64,000 bases of DNA from positions 124,001-188,000 of the forward strand of contig JADDOH010002568.1 in the NCBI GenBank assembly GCA_016648135.1. Reading direction: 5' to 3'. Shown in pieces: positions 56,181-64,000 of the stretch. Numbering within the stretch: the first letter of the stretch is position 1; the number at the start of each line of letters is the position of its first letter. The notes under the pieces are model-generated. The model was not told the origin of the DNA, made no database searches, and worked only from the letters and a program-made list of their open reading frames with translations. A program made the position numbers and the translations under genes. Source of the stretch: Agrypnia vestita. Taxonomy: Eukaryota > Arthropoda > Insecta > Trichoptera > Phryganeidae.

Positions 56181-57484
56181 TATTCTGAATAAAATAATGA
56201 ATTTTAAAATTATGCAAATTACAAATTTTCCACTGACTATAGTAATTTAATTAAATTTAACTTAATTTAATTTAATTTAACAGCGAGTGGAGAGGGTAGA
56301 GGAGAATGTGGAACGGGAATAGAAGGGAAAATATATTGTACGAATTAATTTGTGCAGATATTGTTTGTTTTATGTTTCTTATCGTTGAGTTCAAAATGTG
56401 GTGATAGTTTGTGTTAAATGAATTTGTGGATCTGTACATAAAGGAGTTTTGTTTTGAGTTGGTTTGGGGCTTGCTGGGCGTTCGTAGGCGAGAGAATAAA
56501 ATAATTTGGAAAAAGAGATGTAGTATTTTTGTTTTACCCATCAAATGTTAATAATACAAATTAATATAATATAAGAGAATCGTTTGCCTTCATAATGTTT
56601 GCCTGTTGCAAGTACCGTTTTGTGTACTCGTATTTTTGTGCGCGTCTAGTCTTTGAAAAGGTCTTATGTATTATCTTGTACCAATCAATCCCCTTCTTCT
56701 TCATTTACTATCGCCTTTAGAAGATGGGCGCCCAAATTGCTGATTTATTCTGTTTAAAATGTTACAAGATCGCATTTTGGATATTGAACTACTTTAGAGG
56801 TGACGGATTCGAGATAACTTATTTCTACTCCTGCTTCTGCTGCCTCTATCTTCCTTTGCATAATGAAGTGTAAAAGATTATATTTCTCATCGCGGAAGGT
56901 TTTCCCAAAGCATGCAACTTTTCTTCGTTTGAGAGTTGTTTTTAGTTCTCTTGACATATTCGTGTGACTTAATAGGTAATGTGGGAAACCAACAAGAATT
57001 TTAGCGTACGTTAATTGCGTCTAATTTTTTAATGGTGGTTTCATTTAACTTCGAGACATTATTTTCATAGAGTAATATGAGTATGACGTTGCATTTTCTT
57101 GCCTTCTGATGGGCGCTCAGGATTTTTTGACTTTTTCGCGAAATAGAATTTCGAGACATTAGTATTTGTCTGATAATTTTAATGTATCTTATAACTTTCG
57201 TCGATATTTGATTAGCAGTAGAATTTGATTAGTAGTATAGTTAAATAGTGATCCTCTCCTTTTGATCTGTTTTCTTGCATTCCTCGGTTAGTCTGTGAAT
57301 GAACTTGGTATTGTAAGGTATTATCAACACTTTGCCATGTATTATTAAAGACTATTATCGGAATCTTTTATGATGATGCCCATGATGAGCTTTCTTCTTT
57401 CTCTTAAACTCTTACATAATAGGAAATATCGTTGCACATGTCAATTAGAAAACTTCAGACTTTAAACTTCAATCAACCATACTC
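56181..57484. other. AT-rich sequence without recognised gene
   Basis: AATTTAATTTAATTTAA-type repeat at 56245-56280. ORFs at 56272-56544 and 56754-56957 (minus) have no recognised motif. Confidence 0.45.
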
Positions 57485-57750
57485 CCAGAATATTTTGAGT
57501 TTGTCCAAATTTTTCAGAACACGTTACTGGATTTTTGTACCAGGGACATCATTAATCAAGATATAGGTACTGTAGATGTCTCACGAAATTATATTTTTTA
57601 TGGGAAAGTAGGTATGGAAGTCTGGGTGCTCATAGACCTATCGTACTGCTGACATAAGTGATCACTTTAGACAATGTAACGTTCACATTTTCACCCATGA
57701 TAGAATACCACATCTATCAAGTTTTTGGTTGTATATATTTAAGTTTTGCA
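57485..57750 (+). repeat. Repeat family R1, forward copy
   Basis: CAGAATATTTTGAGTTTGTC...GTTACTGGATTTTTGTACCA...TGGGAAAGTAGGTATGGAAG...ACAATGTAACGTTCACATTT. Order is tail then head, as at 42345-42455. Confidence 0.65.
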
Positions 57751-60518
57751 ATCACAAATGTATATAACAAATATAAAAATATATATTAAATAATTTGGTA
57801 CATCGCCACTTTTATATTCCCCTGACAAAGGTTATTTTATATAATATTAATTACCCATTCCGCTAAAGTTTTAAAATCTTTCGACTTTTACTTTTCGCTT
57901 TTATCTGCTGCCGGTGATGGTTTGGTTTGTGTCTATTTCGACCCATGAAGTGCAGCTGCTTAGGGCAGCCACCCCCGATAAGATAAAGCAGCCCTCACTC
58001 GGGGGAGGCAGGCTCCCGCAGATTAATAAGGGTGACATTGTTTTTACTTCACCAGTGGCTGTCGCGCGTCGTATCTGTGTGTTGACAGCCCGGCTGCCTA
58101 TACGTTGTTCCACAAATTCATTTAATCAAAAATGACGTTTACCCCGCTCACACATTTAATTAAAACAGTCGTTTGATGTTGTCAACAATTTCTAACGGAA
58201 TGGAGAATGTTTTTTGAATTTTTTTAATACCATCGGAATTTTTGAATAGAAACAATGTTTAATAAATCGGAATTTTTCGATAGAAATAATTTATATTAAA
58301 ACGTATAAAAATTACAAAGGGGTTTATTTTATTAAAAGCAGCTAAATTAATATTTTTTTCTTACTCATCATCCTTAAAAATGGAGCGAAAATGTGTTTAA
58401 TTACTCGGGAGTGTGATTCTGACAGTCACCTTTACTTCGGGATTCGGTTCTGTCATTTTGGAGAAGACAAACTCTTTTTCTTTGTTCGTTTCGGTTAAAA
58501 AATATGAAATGAAGATGAATGTTCGCTTAATGCTCACAACAGCTGCGGCTGTCGTTAGTCTAAATTAACGTAATGGAATATACCTCAGAGGACTCATTTA
58601 AATTAAATTAATTAAAATCATCATTACTTATGATTTCAGATTAAATAATACTTCAACGGTTTTCATAGATTTGATAGATTTCGCAGCTTGTAATGATATA
58701 TGTATAATTTATTTTATCTAAATTAATTATCATCAAATAAAAATATTGTAAATTATATCATATTTAAAAAAGACACAAAATTTATGAGAAATTAAAATGA
58801 CATTTATAAATATGTAATTTCAAACATCATTTTACCATATCAATAATATACATAGTTTTTAAAAAAACAAAACAAATAAATAATATATAATTTCATAATA
58901 AACTACAAGATAAACAATACGATATCGAAATTAAGTGAAAAATTTATTTCTATTTTATAAATTAAAAAGGAATAAATGTTCTATAAAATCAGTCATAAAT
59001 TCTTGATTAAAGATATGTCCCTGTCAAATCCGTAAATTTAGATTCTTGTTTTACTTTATATTTTCAGATACCGTTAAAATAGTTTTTTAGCAATAACCGA
59101 AAACGTAGAGTAAATTGAATGGTTTAAGATCGTAATGCGAAAAAAGAATTTTTGCAGATTCGACAGTTCACGTAAGGACCGTCACTTTGGCACATTTAGT
59201 ATATATTAAAAATAACTAACAGGAAATGAAACGTTGCATATGATGCACACTGATTAAAAATTACTGATTTTTTTGTAAGGTTGCAATTTTGAGTGGCTTT
59301 TTTGTGTAGGGGTCACACCAACAAGCTACTTAATCGTCTTTTATAAAAGATATATATTAAACATGTTCAATTTCAATAATTTATAAGTCAGTAAGTCGTT
59401 TTGACGAAAAATTCAATAATATTTTTTAATCAGGGAAGATAGACGCAGTAAAAGCAAGGCAGATGCACTAAATGCATTCTTGGAGCATAAAATGATCCCA
59501 CTTAAGCGAAGGACAGAATAAAATCTATTTTAGGAATGCTTTTATCAAGAATGTATTTGAAACTAATGTTTGATATTGGGAAATAAATAACATAGAATCA
59601 CTTAGCTTTGACAACTAGAAAAGATTGTGGGTCTAAAATGTCTCCCAAACGACATTATTTTTGTTAATGACTCGGATGCATTATTGTGCATCTGTAAGGT
59701 ATGGATTGTGTAGGGGACCGTATCATGTAGCTCTATTCTTCTTGTAACGGAATACATTCGTTAATGAATATATTATACTAATATTTGTTAACTTACAGTT
59801 GATCGTTTTTCAATCCATATAGGAATTGATTTAAATTTTCCATGTGATTTTACATAGAGTTTTAGATAAAATACTAGTGACTGATAATCTAAATATTATT
59901 ATATAATATTAATCAATTACCGACATTAAAAATCTGCTTTTATTTCGATCATTAATGTAACAGATTATTTTATATTGGAAAGTTTCATTTTTATGAATGT
60001 TAAATACTTACTGTATAATTAATTACATGTTTGTTATCTTACAATATTGGAATATCTGTAATTCATTTGCTACACTGATTCAAATTTGACTTATTTAAAT
60101 CTTTCCTTGACGTTTATACGAAAATAAATCTGTACAAATTTAGTCATATTTATGTACGCTTTCTTCAAAAGACAGAAAATTTGTGAAGGAAATATACCAT
60201 CGAAAATATGAGAAAGACAATGCAAAAGAAAATGATATAAGAATCGAGAATGGCGCTTACTCCACACCAAATACCCATAAAAAATGAACATAGGATGTTT
60301 TGCGAATCTAATATAAAGCCCTTAGAAACATATTTTAGACAAAGCTATCCATGTTGTTCAAATTATCAATGTTGGCAAGAGTGTGCAGGCTTATATCAAA
60401 TATCGGCAACTCGATGAACGGTAACTCGCCGTAGCGGTTTCCTTTATATTACTGTCATGCTCTCCTTTTACAACTCCTCCACTCGTTACAGCGGCTTTCT
60501 AACGACCGCGATGTACAA
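57751..60518. other. AT-rich sequence, one GC-richer patch, no recognised gene
   Basis: 57905-58110 is less AT-rich (CTCGGGGGAGGCAGGCTCCC, a small palindrome-like run near 58000) and open on both strands without a domain. The rest is very AT-rich with no recognised feature. Confidence 0.45.
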
Positions 60519-60522
60519 TTAA

Positions 60523-61411
60523 GGGGGAGGTAAGGTTAATTCGTACAAAAAAAGGCAAGTTTTTGTGAATCTCTTTATTAAAACCACATTAAAAAGTACA
60601 TTAAAGTATGATATTTGAAGAATATTGTGTAAAATTTTCAAGACGAAATATTAAAAAATACGGCAATGGTAGCAATTATTCGGACGTGTCTCGGAAAAAA
60701 GTAGAATTGCGGTGTCCATCATAACATGGTGCTAAATCATCTGAAATCAAAACATCAAAGTTCATTCGTTAGATAATAGATTTTCCCAGCTAACGCTGGG
60801 AGGGTTTTTTGAAATTTCAATTTTTCAATTTTTTGGAACACTTTGAAGGGAAAAACGCGATTTTTTGCGAAAAATATCGACCAATTTGTTATTAAAAAAT
60901 AAAAATTAATGACAAATTTGAAAAAATGTCTCCAGCGTTACCTCGTGAATTATGTACAGAAATAGGGTTCAATATTTTAAAAGGATCGGTGCAGTAGTTT
61001 TGAAGTTATGATGGACACCGACTTTGAAAACGTGAGATGTGGGGAAAACGATTTAAAGTTTTGCACACTGTAAAATTCAAAATAAAACTCAACACTTATT
61101 TTATACTTACACATAATCGTCGATGCCATGTTCACACGGCAAAGAGCTTTCATCATCAGCATCTTTTTGTCCTTGTCTACGCAAAACTCTTCTAATACAA
61201 TAGCACGTCCGGTAGTCCTCAGGTGAGCGCGTCTCTTAGCAACCCGAGCAGGTATAGAAAATCAGTCTGAGTATCGCTCAAATGTTCATAATTTCGTCAA
61301 TTTTGCTCCGATTGACTTGAAATTTTGACACAATATTCTTGCGATGTTATACATTCATTTAAAAAATTAAAAATAAAATGCAAAAAAAAAGTTAAAAACC
61401 TTACCCCCCCC
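60523..61411 (-). mobile_element. piggyBac-like TTAA element, copy 3
   Basis: TTAA on both sides (60519-60522, 61412-61415). Left tip GGGGGAGGTAAGGTTAATTC, right tip AAAAACCTTACCCCCCCC. Nearly identical to the reverse complement of 52048-52954, including the 61-codon frame MLMMKALCRVNMASTIMCKY. No transposase. Confidence 0.88.
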
Positions 61412-61415
61412 TTAA

Positions 61416-64000
61416 GTGAAGTTTAAATTTTTTATAAAATTTATTTTACTTTGTTTTGATATATAATATGTGAAATTATTTATTAATATAAACAACTGAA
61501 CGATATTTAGTAAGCTATTTTTCTTGAAATGTGATTTACAGTAGCATTTTGGCTTCGACTGTGTTTGCAGTACAGTACATGCAGGGTTCGGAGAAAAAGA
61601 GGCAGTGTTCAAATAATGGATTCTTTAGGTTAATGGCCCTTGTCTAGAACCTAAGGGACCATTACGAGGCACGGCTGTACTTACTTTAGAATGTGACTAT
61701 TTCAGTATTGGCCAACACCTTTCGATCGAGCACGTGGCGCTATTCTCTGCGGCGGCAACGTCCCTCTGACTGCCTCCCAGGAACGGAATGTTGGGAATTA
61801 GGGATTCAGATATGAAGGTAAATATCCCGCGATTGCTTAAATAAACACCGGCTGGTGCGGAGCGCGGCGGTAGTGTAAAGTGATTACGATTTACATAACA
61901 TAATGTTATGGTTGTGAGAAAGCGACTACCCGAATAAATGTACTACTATCATCAACCGGCGCTACGTGTACCGTGTCTCAAACACAGATAAAATATTACG
62001 AACGCATTTATCTACAGTACACAGATACGAGCACATACAAACATCACACGACACACGCACACTGATGTGAATAAATCAAGAAGTGTAGTGATTTGTTCAT
62101 TACATTTTCCGAAGTTCCTGATTAGAAATGGTCCCTCCAGTCGCAGGGGACTCGTTAGGCGGCATACAGAATCGCAGAAGCCGTCTATAAACTCCTCAAA
62201 CAATTTACGAACTTGCTTACATTTATGATATTTCAAATCATTTTACGATAAATTGAACGAGTGCCTGTATTTTGTACCTAAATAATAAAGTGGATGTACG
62301 AAAAAAAATAAAAGCCCCGTGGTGAACTTTAGACCCCTTCATTTTATTTTAATTCTTTAATAATTTATCAATGAATAATAATAATAAAAATCTACTCTCC
62401 TGAAAGAAAATTATCAGGATGGATTTTTAAATAAAATTTACAACCCAAATTCAAATACAGTGTCATTTTTATTTGGGCAATAATTTTAATTGTAATATCT
62501 GAAACAAAAAAATGTTACACGGTGTACTGAATTTCTTTTTCTTTATGATTCTGCATTTAATACGTCCAAATACAAAACATCTCTCCTAATAAGGTACCAA
62601 GAAAATTAACTCTGAAAACAATAAATACTTTAAAAAATAATATTTAAGTTTGCCCTTTTAGTCCAAGTAGAATGTTGAATTTTCATAAAATTCTAAAGCA
62701 TTTCGAAAGCTTAATATCCCTTGTGAACCGTTCGGTAAAGAATCGCATTGTTGGGAAACAGTTTACCTTTTTACTTTACTCTTATGAATCGGTCAGCCGA
62801 GCATTATTCTGTTAGAAAACAAAAAAGTTTAATAAAAGAACTATTTTTTACATTGCAGGATTTTATATACGTATATATCAGAGGGATTGAAAGAAGTGGA
62901 AAGGATATTAGTACAAGAGATTTGGAAGTGGTAGGTATAAGAAAATCTCATTTGTTAATATTTATTTATTTTATTGTTTCGGACGTTTGTTTATGGAACT
63001 CCATAATCACACATTTGAAAATAAAAACACGATGTTTTTTGGTTTTAATTATTTATACAAGGCGAAATGCGTCTCATAAAAATTAAATAAGTAGAACTAA
63101 AAAAAAGTGCTTTTTTTTCATATGTGTGATATTTATTTATTTTTATGCATGTTTGTAATAATATGTACCTACTTGGTTACCCTTGTCAGTATTCCATCAA
63201 TGAAAACAGCACATTCTAATTGCTTGAAAAGGCTGATTGATTCAGTTAAAGATTTCCCTTTTAGAGATTTTCTTAAATACGAGAAAATTGTAATGGAAAA
63301 GACCACCGTTTTTTGGGGGCGGTGATTTTCGTCCGAAGGGAATCCTTCAGCCAACAGTAGATACAATAAATCTCCAGCAGTCGCTCAGACGTCCGAATGT
63401 CAATCTTAATTAGCCAAGGGTTAACTAAGATTAATTCGACAAATAGCATTGCCATGTCGATCAGACAGCGAAGATCCTGATTAAATCGGGTGACTGCCAT
63501 TAAAGCTTTTGACCAATAATGCCTAAAGCTAAAAGTTTTTTGAAATTCTAAAGTAAATGCGAGAAAAATTGTTCCAATTTGCTTTCATTAAAAAATTTCC
63601 ACCCCAAGTTTGATACTTAAATTATAATAGTATTCATGGTATCAGGAAATTGTAATAAATTATAACCCTAAATTCTGATAATGATCATAAATTAGTTTTT
63701 ACGTTTCTATTACCATATTTAATGCATTTAAGTATCATGTAAGTATTTAAAAAACAAATCATTTCTCGATTTAAAAAATACTCACACATTTATTTCTCGA
63801 TTAAAACATAATAAATTAAATAATAAAAGCTTTAAAATGAATACGAGAAAGACACCTGAATATTATAAAATAATTGATTATGTATGCCCAACGAAATCAA
63901 AGTTAAGTGATTAGTTAGCCACCAAGGCAGGGCTTATTTAACTAACGATACATACATGTTTAAATACGTATACCTAGTTATAATTTAAGTTTTGTTTTAT
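61416..64000. other. Terminal stretch without recognised gene
   Basis: 61640-61960 is less AT-rich (GGCTGGTGCGGAGCGCGGCG) and may be unique host DNA. ORFs at 62748-63086 and 63107-63325 are AT-driven with no recognised domain. A CACCG...CGGTG mini-hairpin lies at 63304-63324. Confidence 0.45.

Noticed and set aside
62748..63325. Two forward ORFs of 112 and 72 codons near the window end
   Set aside because: Low complexity, AT-driven composition, no known domain or splice context.

Overview
This 64 kb window reads as AT-rich insect DNA with no host protein-coding exon that I can recognise. Almost all explainable sequence is transposable-element debris. The favoured source is a moth or butterfly (Lepidoptera). 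The reasons are Helitron ends of the type common in that order, short runs of the insect telomere motif CCTAA/TTAGG, a cecropia-type mariner, many craniofacial-development-protein-2-like RTE retrotransposon fragments, and frequent GTAGGTACCTAC-like words. Another insect order is not excluded.

Layout. 0-6 kb holds a broken RTE-type non-LTR retrotransposon (endonuclease end, reverse transcriptase, C-terminal domain, TTAG microsatellite tail), further RTE tail fragments and two foldback MITEs. At 6.15-6.27 kb lies a full-length 5S rRNA gene on the minus strand with an immediate T-run terminator, next to a jockey-like fragment. 8.36-10.24 kb is a hAT-like transposon with an 8 bp target-site duplication and the ruins of a protein from an uncharacterised family. 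13.6-17.1 kb holds a Helitron and a tandemly duplicated segment. In that segment each copy carries a different insertion: a TA-flanked MITE in one and a TTA-flanked PIF/Harbinger-like element with a MADF-like ORF in the other. 17.6 kb is a degenerate minisatellite. 19.8-24.2 kb contains a MITE, a foldback element, an LTR with primer-binding site, an interstitial CCTAA array, a nearly intact mariner with one nonsense codon, and another inverted-repeat element.

24.9-27.5 kb holds more RTE tails. 27.6-29.3 kb is a three-unit repeat array. 29.3-30.9 kb is a GC-rich island split by a hAT element with a perfect 8 bp duplication. 30.9-34.6 kb contains jockey fragments, a Helitron with exact ends, a second short CCTAA array, a 150 bp MITE and a second Harbinger/MADF copy. 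35.4-39.0 kb is an unusual interleaved pair of long hAT-type foldback palindromes. 41.3-48.8 kb contains RTE remnants, a large palindrome, two minus-strand Helitrons (one expanded by ~125 bp internal repeats) and a tRNA-derived SINE. Three related piggyBac-like TTAA elements lie at 48.0, 52.0 and 60.5 kb. Hammerhead-ribozyme-like motifs cluster at 54.0-54.6 kb. The remaining 3' part is AT-rich sequence with a few GC-rich islands that I cannot identify.

The parts do not form one pathway: this is layered, mostly dead mobile DNA, with the 5S gene as the only plausible functional gene. All boundaries come from reading terminal repeats and target duplications by eye. No alignment or database search was run.
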